Below are positions 22,020-33,623 of a DNA stretch of 64,000 nt, piece after piece. The DNA is taken from the NCBI GenBank assembly GCA_038503035.1, contig JAVSML010000031.1, forward strand, positions 1,072,146 through 1,136,145, read 5' to 3'. The stretch's first letter is position 1, and each line of letters starts with the position of its first letter. The notes beneath the pieces are model-generated. The model saw nothing but the letters and a program-made list of their open reading frames with translations, was not told the DNA's origin and did not search any database. A program made the translations under genes and the position numbers. This DNA is from Crocodylus rhombifer. Lineage: Eukaryota; Chordata; Crocodylia; Crocodylidae.

Positions 22020-23048
22020 TCTATCAGTTTGGACACACTGTTGTTTGTGGGGTCAACAATTCAATGGTCAGATGGGTGGGAAATTGGCTGCGGGGTCGGA
22101 CCCAGAGAGTACTAGTAGATGCATCTGTGTCGACCTGGTGGAAGGTAGCCACTGGGGTCCCCCAGGGTTCGGTACTTGGACCAGTGCTTTTCAACATCTT
22201 CATCAATGATCTGGATGTGGGAGTGAAAAGCACGCTCGCAAAGTTCACTGATGACACTAAGCTGTAGCGAAGTGCGGCCACGCATCAGAGTAGGCTGGCA
22301 GACCTAGACAGATTAGTTAGACAGATGGACCAGAACCAGATGCAGTTCAACACTGAGAAGTCTGGGGAGGAAAAACTCACAACAGACTTACAGGCTTGGT
22401 GGCACTATGCTAGCTTGCACCACGTCCGAAAGGGACCTGGGGGTCATAAAATGAATATGATGCTACAGTTTGCAGAGCAAATAATACTCTGGCGTGCATC
22501 AACCGATGCTTCTGAAACAAAACTAAGGAAGTTATTCTCCCACTCTACTGGGCAGCTGGAGGACTGCATCTAGTTCTGGGTGCCACACTTCAAGAAGGAT
22601 GCAGGGGTGCTTGGGAGAGTCCAGAGAAGAGCCGCTTGTATGATTAGAGGCCTGAAGTGCAAGCCACATGAGGAAAGGCTGACAGATATGGGACTGTTCA
22701 GCATAGAAAAGAGAAGACTTCGGGGGGATTTGGTGGCAGCTTAAAAATATATCAGGGGAGAGCATCGGGGGCTACGCAAACAACTATTCACCAAAGCACC
22801 CCAGGGGAAAGCCAGGTGCAACAGTTAAACTCCTTGAAGAAGTTTTCAGGCTGGATATAAGGAAAAACTTCATGGTTGGTGTGGCCAGACCCTGGAACAG
22901 GCTCCCAGCAGGACATTCAAAAGGAGACTGGACGCACACCTTGCTGAGATGATTTGATCCCCTCAATCTTTCTTGCCCAGAGCAGAGGGGCTGGACCTGA
23001 TGATTGCACGAGGTCCTTCCAGCAGTAAACCACTGTGAATCTGTGACT
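22020..23048 (+). mobile_element. CR1 LINE, 5'-truncated, decayed
   Basis: Encodes [40 protein letters not shown] and KFTDDTKL, then a TAG at 22265. The catalytic motif reads FTDD instead of FADD (both aspartates kept). Later segments continue in shifted frames: QMQFNTEKS, the 'AISKANxTLACINRCF' block, LRGDLVAA with an internal stop, and the 3' end GGGGCTGGACCTGATGATTG. It ends near 23048 with GTGAATCTGTGACTC, a decayed CR1 tail. Dead copy. Confidence 0.92.
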
Positions 23049-23130
23049 CTTACATTTGCATTATAAGCTCTGGAAAGAGACCGTCTTTGTTCTGTATTTG
23101 CACAGTACTCAGCCTCAATATGCTGCCGTT
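23049..23130 (+). mobile_element. Possible SINE tail fragment
   Basis: ATTATAAGCTCTGGAAAGAG, CGTCTTTGTTCTGTATTTGC and ACAGTACTCAG resemble the MIR-like tail 'ttgtaagctctttggggcaggga...gtatttgtacagcacctagca'. Confidence 0.5.
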
Positions 23131-23419
23131 ATACCAACAGCAAGGAATAGGGAGCTCTTCTGCCACCTACATAAAGTACATTAACAACTGCCCAGTGGCT
23201 TAGTCCCACATCCTCAGCTGGATGAAAATCCTGAGCACTTTGGTAGCTAAACACCTTGGAGGATCCGAGCCTCCGATAACACAAGTATTAGGGCTGTCTG
23301 GATAGCTAGGGAGGGACTCATTGCTTGAGTAACCCGAAGCCGCGTGCTCAGAATACATGCCAGTCTAAAATAATCTTGTTGGAAAAAAATGAGGCAGTGA
23401 GAAAGGACGGTGCTTGGAT

Positions 23420-23540
23420 AAAGCTCCGGGTCTGGCTCCAAAAGCATTGAGTTCACCTCCTAGCTCTGTCCCAGACTTGACGGGTGACCTTAGATGAGCC
23501 AACTGGTTTTCTAGCTGTTAACTTCGCTCCAGCCTGCAGG
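23420..23540 (+). mobile_element. MIR-like SINE fragment
   Basis: GGTCTGGCTCCAAAAGCATT, GAGTTCACCTCCTAGCTCTG and TGACGGGTGACCTTAGATGA follow the MIR order (box-B region then 'gtgtgaccttgggcaag'). Confidence 0.65.
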
Positions 23541-24924
23541 TTTTCAATTATTTCACCAGACTAATCACCAGAAAATAACTGTTTTCCTCTGGGTGCTTTC
23601 ACTTTCAATATTTGTGCCCTGTAACTGTTCCCACTAACAATAAAGGGTAATCTCCTCAGCCTTTTCTGTCCCTTGATGTCTCTGTGTTTTGATGTGTTGC
23701 TTTTCACATACGCACTCTCTGCTTCTCTCTTTCTCTTTGATCACTGCCTAATATCCTTTTCATGAACTCTGCACTTTCTTTCCCATCAGATAGGAAACAG
23801 CTGGATCTCTCAGAGCTCTCCAGACTTCCAGTATTAGTGATTATCAGTATAGCAAAAGGCAAGTTGCACAGTTCCCTGCTAAACTTAATTGCTGGTTTGG
23901 TATCATTGTGACTACAGCAGTTGTCTACATTTGAGAATGGCCCCTGGGGCCTCCCTCCAGTTCCCTGGCCCTTGAAGATGAAGATGTGTATAGCTATTTA
24001 CTCTCTTTGCACTGCTTTCCCCCCCTTCTTTTAAGAGACAGTCTGGTGCTATTGCCAGGGCCTAGACAAATGTGCCAACCCTGCAGACCTAGAAACTGGC
24101 ACAAGAAACAAGGGAGAGTTCCCACTTTTATATAGAAAATCATAGGGGTTTGGGTCACAAGGCAATGGGCCAGTGGGAAGGAATACGTCAAAGGTAAAGA
24201 AACCTCAACATCTACTCAGCACCTTCATTCCCCATGCCCCCAAACAAGCCATTAGTCCCAGGGTGCTCAAAAAGCGACCTACAGCTGCCCCCAACATCAA
24301 GGTCAGCTCCTTTAGTCCACAGACCTGGCTGATGGAGCCAGGGGGATCTCCAGCTCCACTGTGCACCCCTCTTATGCAGGGTTGACCAGTTGTCATGTGC
24401 ATGTGACTCCCCCTCTCCTTACTCCAGCCTCAAACTTCTTCCCCTTATTGTTTTCTCTTCCTTTTCCCCTGCTTCCCCCAACCCCTGGGGTTTTGGGGAG
24501 TTGCAGACCAAATTAAAAGTCATCGTGGCTCTGCAGACTGCCCCCCGGTTCCACCACCTGTCATAGACATTGAATTCACATGACAGAAGGATGCCATTTC
24601 TCCAGGTTTTATCCCAGCCAGTAGCAGATCCAGGGTTTGGCAAATGGAGGAGCAGAAGCAGCCACCCCCTGCTACTCCCCTCCTCTGCACCTGGTGCCAC
24701 AGCTTTCCCCGAAGCTTCATAGTCCCTTCTGCCGACTCCAGCTGGACGGCATGGGGCATAGGAACAGTGACAGCTGTAGCAGCCGAGATGGGCAGAGGAG
24801 GGGTTTCCCCACCCTGCCCAGTCACCTGGGGATAAAAAAACACCCCCCAGAGTTTCCAGGCTGGATGCAATCCAAAAGTGGGGTGCAGCTACTCCATTGC
24901 ACCCCCTCTGGATCTGCTTCTGCT
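23541..24924. other. Unassigned sequence
   Basis: No gene recognised. The frames around 24419-24963 on both strands overlap one another heavily, lack family resemblance and lie in a locally GC-rich part; treated as chance. Confidence 0.4.
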
Positions 24925-25085
24925 CCCAACTCTGTTATTTGCTCACTCTGCCACCTTGGCTGAGTCTCTTCACTTCCTATTTGTAAATTATAAACTTCTT
25001 AGCAAGAAACAGGCCCTGTCCCATGAGTCTCTACGGTGCCTGGAATAAGGGCCCCTTGCCCTAATGCTCTAATGCCGACATGAAG
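24925..25085 (+). mobile_element. MIR-like SINE, 3' half
   Basis: GCTCACTCTGCCACCTTGGC, GAGTCTCTTCACTTCC, ATAAACTTCTTAGCAAGAAA, CAGGCCCTGTC and ACGGTGCCTGGAATAAGG follow the MIR core and tail order in decayed form. Confidence 0.55.
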
Positions 25086-25984
25086 ATTATACATGCTGAA
25101 ATTAATTATTGAAACACAAAAGTCTCTGCTCTGTAGAGTCCTACTGCAAGGTGCAGATTAGTGTGACCTGGGCATCACTGCCATCAGCCCCCTCCAAAAA
25201 GCACCACCATCCTGGAAGGGCTACGGTGGAGAAAGGGCCTCTGAACTCCTATTCCTGACCCTTCCTCTCTTCCCTGAACCTTTCTGTCCCTCTGTTTATA
25301 CATTTCTAATATTGGGGTAATAATAACTAATGGCCTGCACTTCCCCTGGGATGCAATGAGAATTAATTTGGCTTGAAATGGCGTTTGGAAGGAGAAATGC
25401 AAAGCATAGTTTGTAGCTATATAGAAAGAGGCTTGAGGTAAAGGCTTCTTAATCCGGTGGTTGGTGTCCACTATTCATGTTTCAGTGTTTGGGGAGAATT
25501 TAAAATACCTTATTTTGGGCATCTCTCTGGATGCAAGATCATTGGAGGCAGAAGAACTACAAGAACCTTAAAATCTTAAGGTTTTAGAGAGTAGGCCTGC
25601 TGGAAAATGGAAGAATATGGGAAAATGCACCTCAGAATATCCCAAGGACAAATGTAGCAGAGATTTTTTTTATGCCATTGCTAGGAAATGCTTGAAAAAT
25701 ATCCCTGTCAGAGAGAAGAAAGTTGCCTAAGCAGCAAGTCTCTGTATTACTGACAAGGAACCCAGTGATCGGAGCATATCTTTGAATTATGCTAATGTAT
25801 GTAAAACCCTTGAGGTTATCCTCTCTGTGAAAGGTGGTGTGCCTTTACGGAGCCAGAGTGAAATCTTTGTCACAACATCCACTTGCTGCTGTTGGCACAC
25901 GACCAGGCCATTAATACTGGCATTATGATAAAAGAGCCTGTTCAGTCCAAGGGAGAGATGGACTGACTGAAACCCAGGGCAGTG
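25086..25984. other. Unassigned sequence
   Basis: Nothing recognised. Confidence 0.4.
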
Positions 25985-26345
25985 TGGAGTGGCACTAAGT
26001 TTGGATTGGCACTCAGCTCCCATTCCAGACTCTGCTTGCATGACCTTGGGGAAAATCACTTAAATGCTCTGTGTCCCATTACCCTTCTTCTGCTTCTGTG
26101 TCTCATCCCCTTTTGCCAACCCTTTGGGTGCTTGTCCATCCAGGTGCTCAGCTCTTTGGGACAGGAATGGTCTCTTACTGTGGGCCTGGGTGTCATACTG
26201 CTCTTCATGCTCACGAGAACCTTACCCTACATGGCCTACTGGTACTGCTGGGGACACACATTCAATGAGATGATTTGTAGGCAAATACACTCTAGCCCTG
26301 TGTATTTGTATAGCACCTAGCACAGAAGGCCATGAGATTGATTGG
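25985..26345 (+). mobile_element. MIR-like SINE with tail (possibly two pieces)
   Basis: Core: CATGACCTTGGGGAAAATCA, CTTAAATGCTCTGTGTCCCA, then GCTCAGCTCTTTGGGACAGG. The end, GTATTTGTATAGCACCTAGC ACAGAAGG, is the usual tail theme. The overlapping frames at 25982-26320 are incidental. Confidence 0.7.
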
Positions 26346-26352
26346 GACCTCT

Positions 26353-26516
26353 GGGCATGGCTATAACATGAGTCATTAACATTAGTTAATGACATGAGGC
26401 ATTAACAACCCCACCCCATGGAAAATGTGCCTTCCAGAACCATTGCAGAGAAAAGCATCTATCCCAACACACTAAATCAGGATGGTGCTTTTCTACACTC
26501 TGAAAGGATGAGGCCC
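26353..26516. mobile_element. Possible small MITE
   Basis: Starts GGGCATGGCTATAAC, a MITE-like end, followed by a hairpin with perfect 9-bp arms at 26372-26380 and 26385-26393. The right end GGATGAGGCCC is a poor counterpart, so limits are tentative. Confidence 0.4.
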
Positions 26517-26523
26517 TCAGCTT

Positions 26524-28320
26524 AGATTCATAGATTCACAGATTCGTAGATATTTGGGTTGGAAGGGACCTCAATAGATCATTGAGTCCGACCTCCTGCC
26601 CTGGGCAGGAAAGAGCTCTGGGGTCAGACGACCCCAGTCAGGTGCCTGTCTAGTAGGGCTGTGCAAAGTTTCAGGTGATGATTTGATTTGGAGGAGCCCC
26701 CCACGTGTGCCTCACCCTCTGTGGCTCTGGCCCTTTAAGAAAAAAACAAATGAGAAAAGCCTCAAACTCACCAGCATCTGGAGCAGCCTTGGGGCTTGGG
26801 GGAGCTCATGGAAGAGCCCCCCACATGGTGCAGGGCTGTTGGGGCAGTGGGGATCACCCCCCACCAGCAGGAAAGTTGAGTCTGGGGGTTTCCACATTTT
26901 TTTTCTTAAAGGGCCAAAGCTGCAATGGGCAGGGCAGCCATAGGGGGGCTGGGGCAGTGGAGGGGGGGGCGGGTGAGGGAGTTGTGCAGCGCTCCCCATG
27001 CAATGGGAGGCAGTGGGGGGCAGCAGGGATTGCCCCCCACCCAGCAGCATCCACTGAGTCGGGAGGGGGAGGGTTTTCCAAGTGCCGGGAGCTGGGGCAG
27101 GCAGGGCAGCCATTGCTGGGCTGGGTGGGGATGGGCCTGGCTGATTCAGAGATTTGGCATCAGCTGTATCTCTGAATCAGATTTGGCTGAATCACTTCGG
27201 GACAGTGATTCGAATCACCGAATCGAATCACAGTCCTCTGAATCAGCCAAATCCGAATCTGAAGTGAATACTAGCCACTTTGCACAGGCATACTGTCTAA
27301 CCTCCTCTTAAAGACCCCCAAGGTAGGGGAGAGCACCACCTCCCTTTGGAGCCCATTCCAGATTTAGGCAACCCTTACAGTGAAGAATTTCTTCCTGATG
27401 TCTAACCTGTATATGCTCTCTGTCGGTTTTTGACCATTGTTCCTTATGACTCCAAGGGGTGCTCTGGTAAACAGAGCGTCTTCTATCCCTTGCTGCCCCT
27501 GCTTGATGAATTTGTAGGTGGGCACAAGATCCCCTCTCAGCCTTCTCTTATGGAGGCTGAAGAGATCCAGGGCCCTCAATCTCTCCTCGTAGGGCTTTAC
27601 CCACAGGCCCCCAATCATACGAGTGGCGCTCCTGTAATCCCTCTTGAGCTTGTCCACATCCCTCTTGAAGTGCAGTGCCAAAAACTGGATGCAGTACTTC
27701 ATCTGTGGACTGACCAGTGCTGCATAGAGGGGAAGTATCACCTCCCTGGACCTGGTTGCCATGTACCTGCTAATACATGATAAAGTGCAGTTTGCTTTAC
27801 TGATCGCTTCGTCACATTGATGACTCATGTTCATCTTGGAGTCAACAGCGACTCCAAAATCCCTTTCCGCTGCTGTGCTGCTGAGAAGGTCCTCCCCCAG
27901 CCTGTATGTGTGCTGGTGATTCCTTCTCCCCGTGTGCAGCACCTTGCACTTGTCTTCATTGAACTGCATCTTATTCTGTTCTACCCACCTTTCCAAGCTG
28001 TCCAGATACACCTGGATTTGTTCCCTACCCTCTGGTGTGTAAACTTTACCCCATAATTTGGTGTCATCTGCGAATCTGGACAGAGTGCTTTCTACACCCG
28101 CATCCAAGTCATTGATGAAAAGATTGAACAGCACTGGTCCAAGGACCAAGCCTTGTGGAACTCCACTGCCCACATCTTTCCAGGTCAATAACAACCCATC
28201 CACCACTACTGTCTGGGTGCAACCCCTAAGCCAATTTGCCACCCACCTCACCATGCAATCATCTATAACACAGTCACTCAGTTTATCTATGAGAAAGTAA
28301 TAAGATCCCATTAAAATCCA
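26524..28320 (-). mobile_element. CR1 LINE split by a hAT insertion
   Basis: The 3' end (26524-26653, ATTCATAGATTCACAGATTC followed by GGTTGGAAGGGACCTC) is separated from the rest (27293-28320) by the hAT at 26654-27292. On the minus strand an uninterrupted frame from 28551 to 27364 covers [84 protein letters not shown] and LFTRAPLGVIRNNGQ. The first ~90 codons upstream of 28320 are not CR1-like. The catalytic FADD is present but the fingers domain and endonuclease are missing, so it is inactive. Confidence 0.94.
26654..27292. mobile_element. Non-autonomous hAT with 8-bp target duplication
   Basis: Left terminus TAGGGCTGTGCAAAG; right terminus reverse complemented TATGCCTGTGCAAAG (13 of 15 match). 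Target duplication CTGTCTAG (26646-26653) and CTGTCTAA (27293-27300), fitting the hAT preference nTnnnnAn. The host CR1 reads continuously across the join. Inside, GGCCCTTTAAGAAAAAAA (26729-26746) is inverted at 26898-26915, and the right subterminal part is rich in GATTCG/CGAATC units. No transposase frame. Relatives at 30016 and 56630-57044. Confidence 0.93.
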
Positions 28321-28779
28321 ACTAGATGACATCCAGCAAGTAGATGTTACTACAAATTTCACAGAGCTGCATGCAAGTAAGGCAAACTTCTGTGCAATTT
28401 TTGGCATGCCTTGTGTGACATCATCTCTCACACCCTTCCCAACTCCTTTCAGGTTTATTTTTAGTTTTTGCACAGGACCGTGGAGAAAAGCAAGTGTACA
28501 AGGCTTAATCTGTACCCTGACAATGTCAATCGGCTGAGCAGATCTCTGCATTGGTCTTAGCTGGGCTCAGATCTCAGAAGGGAATTCTCCTTTTCACACA
28601 CCAAGCTCTTTTCCCGTCTCAGCTTGGAATTACCTTCACGCCTCTCTACAACTAGCAGGTGCAAAATGAATACTACTCTCTTGAAGTCAAATGAACAAAG
28701 CTACTTTATATCACTAAAGAATCTAAGCCTTGACTCATGAAGACCAAGCAAATCATGGTAACCCTCAAGCAGAAAGCTG
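28321..28779. other. Unassigned sequence
   Basis: Nothing recognised upstream of the CR1 truncation point. Confidence 0.45.
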
Positions 28780-28789
28780 NNNNNNNNNN
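28780..28789. other. Assembly gap (10 N)
   Basis: Ten undetermined bases; the true gap size may differ. Confidence 0.99.
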
Positions 28790-28865
28790 TGACAATCTGG
28801 CCCTGTAGGACCCATTACAGACAGTACACATTTACTAGTATAAGTAATTAGAAACTGGTCTATAT

Positions 28866-29051
28866 TGGGGTGGCCAATTATTTTGGGCGGAGGGATGCTT
28901 ACTGAGTTTTGGCAAGCCATTGAGGGCCTCATGACAGGCAGCCAGGGGCAGATAAATATTAATTTTCTAAATCTTTTAGGGGCCACGCAGGCCAGATAGA
29001 ATGGCCTGGTGGGCAGCATCTGGCCCATGGGCTGCATTTTGCCCACCCCTG
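28866..29051. mobile_element. hAT-Charlie-like non-autonomous element
   Basis: Left end TGGGGTGGCCAATTATTTTG and right end GCATTTTGCCCACCCCTG are the two arms of the well-known CAGGGGTGGGCAAA terminus. Flanks GTCTATAT (28858-28865) and GTCTATAC (29052-29059) form an 8-bp duplication with one mismatch and fit nTnnnnAn. Interior includes GGCCACGCAGGCC and GGCAGCATCTGGCCCATGGG. Confidence 0.9.
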
Positions 29052-29059
29052 GTCTATAC

Positions 29060-29471
29060 CCATAACAGAAGTTTGGCACACAGAGACTGGTTTAAAAATG
29101 GAGGAACCCAGTCTAGGATTTGTTCAAAGGATGAATGTGTGTTCTGTTCACCACTGATCTAAACTATGCCACTTACAGAAAACTGTGTAACTTAGATCGA
29201 TTCTGACTTGGGCCTTTGGAATGGCTGTTCCTAGCTCAGATCTTTAAAGTAGGACACCCCAAAACATTGCAGAAATAGTTTTGAAAAGGATGACCCAAGC
29301 AGCTTTCTCCATGTGAACAATGCAGAGACACTCACTGTCAGGCTGCTCCAGCCACTACACTAGACTGCCTCCCCAACAAGTGGAAAGCTTTTATATTTTT
29401 TACATAACTGGGATGCTTCCTAGTGGAATCCATGGCTTCTGGTTTTAATAGGCCTGTGTGAAATACCCTCT
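29060..29471. other. Unassigned sequence
   Basis: Nothing recognised. Confidence 0.4.
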
Positions 29472-29700
29472 GGCCACATCTACATGAAATACTGACTCTG
29501 CAATTGTTACTATGCAGTCATTTAGTACTTCTGTAACGTGTGTACTGCACAGTAACATTGCCAAATGAATTTGGGTGGTGCTGACTGTGCAGTAACTCTT
29601 TATGACTGTGCAGTAGCATCGCAACATGCTTCGTGCGTGCAATGCCTACTGCACAGTAGTAACAAGCTACTGCAGAGCCAGCGTCTCGTCTAGATATGGC
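29472..29700. mobile_element. Foldback MITE, GGCCACATCTACATG end
   Basis: Left end GGCCACATCTACATGAAATA; right end, reverse complemented, GCCATATCTAGACGAGACGC. Subterminal CTGACTCTGCA (left) answers TGCAGAGCCAG (right), and the interior repeats ACTGTGCAGTA several times in both senses. Related to the copies at 37548 and 42233 (TGCACAGTA motifs). Confidence 0.75.
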
Positions 29701-30015
29701 TTCTGTGTAGTTCCAACCAAAATGTAAGACATCACTTTGTTTTTCCATACTTCTTTTTTCTTTTTTTAGCAGGATGGTTCCTTATACATTAGCATAGGAC
29801 TAATATGACATCAAGTTACCTTGACTGGTCCAGCTCAGTAAGGATACATGGCAGATCTGCGATTCTATCCACTCATCAAATCCCTCTTGGAGAATACATT
29901 TTCATTTATCATATTTTCTTCCATAAATGAATCCCCAAATAAGACATGCACCTTGTTTTTGAAAGGCAGAATGAAGGGGAGAAAAAGATCTTTTCTTGAA
30001 AATACTGGTAAGTAG
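29701..30015. other. Unassigned sequence
   Basis: T-rich run at 29749-29768; otherwise nothing recognised. Confidence 0.4.
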
Positions 30016-30640
30016 TAGGGGTATGTGAAGTGGGCTGCATTCAATTTGGATTCAGCCCGATTCGGGGGACAGTGATTCGATTCACTGATTTGGATTACTG
30101 TCCCAATTCAACTTGGCTGAATCTGAATCTGAAGATTTGATGCTGATTTGTAACATTAGTGATTCGGCCATAGACACAGCTTTATATGTTTTTTCTACAT
30201 AGCTCAAGGTATTAGGCACAGCTTGTGAATACTGAGATGGTGAGGCAGACAGAGCATCCCATGGGAGTGTGGTGGTGGGGGGGGGGTCCCCTGCATGCTT
30301 GGCGGCGGACCCAAAAGTGGACCGGAACTAATTTCAGTCCACGCAGGGTCTGCCACTGAGCACGTGGGGGACACCCCTGTGCCTTCCCAGCTCAGCGATC
30401 AGCCATGGGGTGACCTTGGGTGTCTCCAAGACCTAGGAGTCACCAGTTGCCGAGCTGGGGGAGGGGTGGGTCCTCTGTGTGCTCTGCAGCAGACCCAGAA
30501 GTGGACCAAAAGTACTTCTGGTTGACTTCAGGGTTCACCGCCAAGCACGTGGGGGACCGCCCCCATGCTCCCATGGGATGCTCCATCCACCCCATAATCT
30601 CAGCATTCATGGGCTGTGCCTGTTACCTTGAGGTGGGGAG
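30016..30640. mobile_element. hAT-like element with internal foldback
   Basis: Starts TAGGGGTATGTGAAGTGGGC, matching the reverse complement of the right end at 57044 (TAGGGGTGGGCGAAGTGGGC). Next come GATTCG-type units and TAGACACAGCTTTATATG. A long inverted repeat follows: CTCAAGGTATTAGGCACAGC at 30204 and its complement GCTGTGCCTGTTACCTTGAG near 30614; GCATCCCATGGGAG at 30256 and CTCCCATGGGATGC near 30568. The same internal sequence lies at 56740-56900 in the opposite orientation. No right terminus or target duplication found. Confidence 0.78.
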
Positions 30641-31300
30641 GGATTGAGGCCCCTATAGTGAGGAAGGGAGGGAGGGAGGAAGGAAGGGAGTTGGGCCAGG
30701 CTGAGTCTGGGGATGGGGGCACTGCCCAGCCAGAGCAGTGCATGGGACCTGGGACTTGGGGCCAGGGAAGGAATGCATGGCTGCAAGGCCCAGGTGGGGT
30801 GCAGGACAGAGCTGTGGATGGCTCGTCCACAGGGTGGGGGAATGTGGGGGCAGCTCCCCACCACTGTGCACACTCCCGCGGGGGGCATTGGGAGCACATG
30901 CCCCCCAGATATGTGGACAGGGTGCGGGAAGGTGCAAGCTGCTCAGTGTGGGCTTGGAGCTCCCTGCCCTGCTGCCCTCCCCCCAGGGCTTCCATGGCCC
31001 AATGTGTAGGACCTGGAATGGCAGGGCAAAGGGGGAAGGGGAGGGTTGGTGCCACCACCAGGAGCCCCAGGACACCAGGGGATGAGTCCTCTGCCTGTCC
31101 AGCAGCAGTGGGGGTGGCAGTGTGGAGTTGTGCCCCCTGCTGTTGTTGGGCAGGCAAGTGGGTTGGGAGTGAGGGGCACCAGCAGGCCAAGGGGGTTGTG
31201 GTTTGGGAGTGAGGAGCAATGACATGGGCAGGACACCAGCATATCAGGGCTGCTCAGCACTATACAGCAGTGAAGGGTGACAGGCACATCTGGTGAACAA
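30641..31300. repeat. GC-rich repeat homologous to the 165-826 foldback
   Basis: A GA-rich run (30659-30690, GGGAGGGAGGGAGGAAGG) is followed by segments shared with the arms at 165-826: GACAGAGCTGTGGATGGCTC, GGGGGCAGCTCCCCACCACT, GGGAGCACATGCCCCCCAGA. Long overlapping frames on both strands are caused by high GC and show no family resemblance. I infer it belongs to the same hAT-like family as 30016-30640. Confidence 0.65.
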
Positions 31301-32435
31301 CGGGGCAGGGAGAGCTCTGATTTTCTATGACAAAAAACCCCAAATCAAGAGCCAAAATGTATAAGTATTTAAAATGTATTTTATTACAATGATTGAGGCA
31401 CTGGTAGGTTTCAAAATCGCTTTAAAGTTGTAAATATATCAATGAAACATTTTGCTCAACTGAGATCTATGTATATAATGGCATTTTATTTTAATCATGG
31501 AAAAAACGTGGATTTGGGGGTTTTTAATGTGAGCACTTGTGATTTTTTTATCAAAGAATTTGAAATTTTTAAACAGATAAAACCAGGACCCCTGCTCATA
31601 ATGCACACCACAAAATCCATCAGCTGGCTTTTGGAAAAAGGTACATGTTGTATACAAGAAAATCTAGCAACAGGGAGCTGAACAGAGCCCTCTACCTAGT
31701 GCCTGCCTTCATACTGCAACAGCAAGGAACTTGTCTAAATGATGCTTTTTCATAATGTTATTATTTAGCCAGAATCAATGTTCACCCCTATTTATTTTCT
31801 CTTGCAGACACAAATGAAAACAATGTGCACAATTAATAAAGCTAAACTGAAAAATAACACGGTATTGATTGGCTAACTTTCCAATATTTTTTGCAAGCAG
31901 CGGCCAATCTCTCCCGCACAACAGGCATAATGGTGATACCTAAAAATATTTTATTTATTGCAGTGTAAAGTGCTGTACAGGAATCATCTCATGATAAACA
32001 GTAAATCTCGGCAGTTTTTTTGTCTTCCTGCAGCTGCCTGCCTCCACTGGCTTGACTAACTGAATGCACAGGCACACGCCAAAGCCTGGTGGCAGTATTT
32101 AAAAGGCCTCAAGGGATCAACCATGTTGTTATAGGACTGGTCTCAACTGCAATGTTTTGCTTGAACTGCTTCCTAGTGGCTGATTTAAAGAGGTTTAAAG
32201 ACATGCCTTATATTGTGGGAGTTGCACTGCCAAGAGAATTGGTTTCGGTGATGGGAATAAAAGTGTGAGCTCTTGCAATGGTTGTGAGTAGTTCGTATCT
32301 GCCCAGAAGAAAAAATTATCTGAATAGCCCATAGTATTTTCTAGTGCAGGAGGCACCTTACTTTTTCATGTGCATAACTAAGATAATTAGGGTGACATAT
32401 TCTGTTCTCCATTGGCCCCCATGGAATCACACTGG
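31301..32435. other. Unassigned AT-rich sequence
   Basis: No gene or element recognised. 31800-31990 is AT-rich and unique-looking (GCACAATTAATAAAG, ACCTAAAAATATTTTATTTA), a possible but unproven conserved non-coding stretch. Confidence 0.4.
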
Positions 32436-32805
32436 CTTCATAGATTCATAGATCCTAGGGCTGGAAGAGACCTTGCAAGATCATTGAGTCCAGCCCCCTG
32501 CCCCAGGGGAAGGATGTCAGCTGGGGTCATAGGATCCCAGCAAGATACATATCCAAATGCCTCTTAAAGGCATTCAAGGTAGGTGCTTGAACCACCTTCG
32601 GCGACAGTCTATTCCAAACCCTGGGGGCTTGGACAGTAAAGAAGTTCTTCCTTATGTCCGTCCTGAAACAGTCCTGGAGGAGTTTGTGACCGTTCGATCT
32701 TGTCATCCCATGGGGCGCTCTGGTGAACAGACGTTCCCCCAAATCCAGATGAACACCCCAATAAACTTATAGGTGGCCACCAGATCACCCCTGAGCCTAC
32801 ACTTC
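32436..32805 (-). mobile_element. CR1 LINE 3' end, young subfamily
   Basis: From TTCATAGATTCATAGATCC and GGGCTGGAAGAGACCTTGC inward, the minus strand encodes MGERLFTRAPHGMTRSNGHK, LLQDCFRTDIRKNFFTVQAP, RVWNRLSPKVVQAPTLNAFK, the last part of CR1 ORF2. Same subfamily as 16908 and 47476. 5'-truncated near 32805; only the C-terminal ~75 codons remain. Confidence 0.93.
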
Positions 32806-33323
32806 AGTAATCTTCATTAAGACACAGTGATATAGCTTACAGTACCTATCTGTCTCCGTGTATGTGGAATGCTTTGCACCTGCAAAGTCTACAAAGAAGG
32901 GAATATATCATTATTGCCAGTGCATCTGACAGCAAAACTGAGACCAAAGCAGGAAAATGACTTTTCCAAGAACAGTGAAAGAATGACCCAAAATATTAAA
33001 AAAAGAAAACACAAACCAAAATTCAGGTCTCCACAAAATTATGGACTGGTTTAAGTATCATGAAATTCCTCTTATCAGATTTTTCAATATGTCTTCAGTA
33101 ATTTTAATCTATGACTTAGGTTACACGTTCAAGCTTCTTGCTACAAGCACAAGGGAAGCTGGCCTTTTACCATCTGAGAAAAGGGCTTATGTTCATTTAC
33201 ATGAGTCTAGTGCAGAAACACTGGCCAGGTTTACCTATCTTCTCTCCTTCAGGAGAGTTCTTTCCAAGTCAATGAAGTGACTTCTTAGAAATAGGACCTG
33301 TATCACAACTAGCAAGGTCACTT
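32806..33323. other. Unassigned sequence
   Basis: Nothing recognised. Confidence 0.4.
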
Positions 33324-33623
33324 GGGATGCATACACACATGCTCGCTTTCTTACAGTGAAGCTGGCTTCAATTTTTTAAAGTTGATTATCTGTCAGAGTG
33401 TACACATGTATGTGGAGCAGAGTCAGCTTAAATGTGGTGCAAGATAATATACCTCCAAGGTGTATTATCTTGAGCCACATTAATTAAGTCAATTTAGCTT
33501 ACAAGATGACTGCCTCCATGTCAAGTTGCTCTGTAAGGTGTGTATTCTCTGATTTGGCTTAATTTAAGTCACCTTACTTTAAGTCACCTTACTTTAAGTC
33601 GCCTTAGTATGTGTGTATGCAAT
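33324..33623. mobile_element. Foldback MITE with 15-bp tandem
   Basis: Left end GGGATGCATACACACATGC and right end, reverse complemented, ATTGCATACACACATACTAA. The centre holds GATAATATACC and GGTGTATTATC as a small stem. Near the right end a 15-bp unit TTAAGTCACCTTACT repeats at 33564, 33579 and 33594. About 300 bp, no coding potential. Confidence 0.75.

Noticed and set aside
26064..26320. Hydrophobic frames resembling a membrane protein
   Set aside because: Three overlapping frames across a MIR-like SINE; leucine-rich by composition only.
26705..27311. Frames of 128-156 codons within the hAT
   Set aside because: No transposase motif (no DDE order, no BED finger, no hAT dimerisation domain); the sequence is GC-rich filler.
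30600..31287. Frames of nearly 200 codons on both strands
   Set aside because: GC-rich repeat; sense and antisense both open, no start context or family resemblance.
33560..33606. CRISPR-like regular repeats
   Set aside because: Three adjacent 15-bp tandem units without spacers, in a vertebrate MITE.
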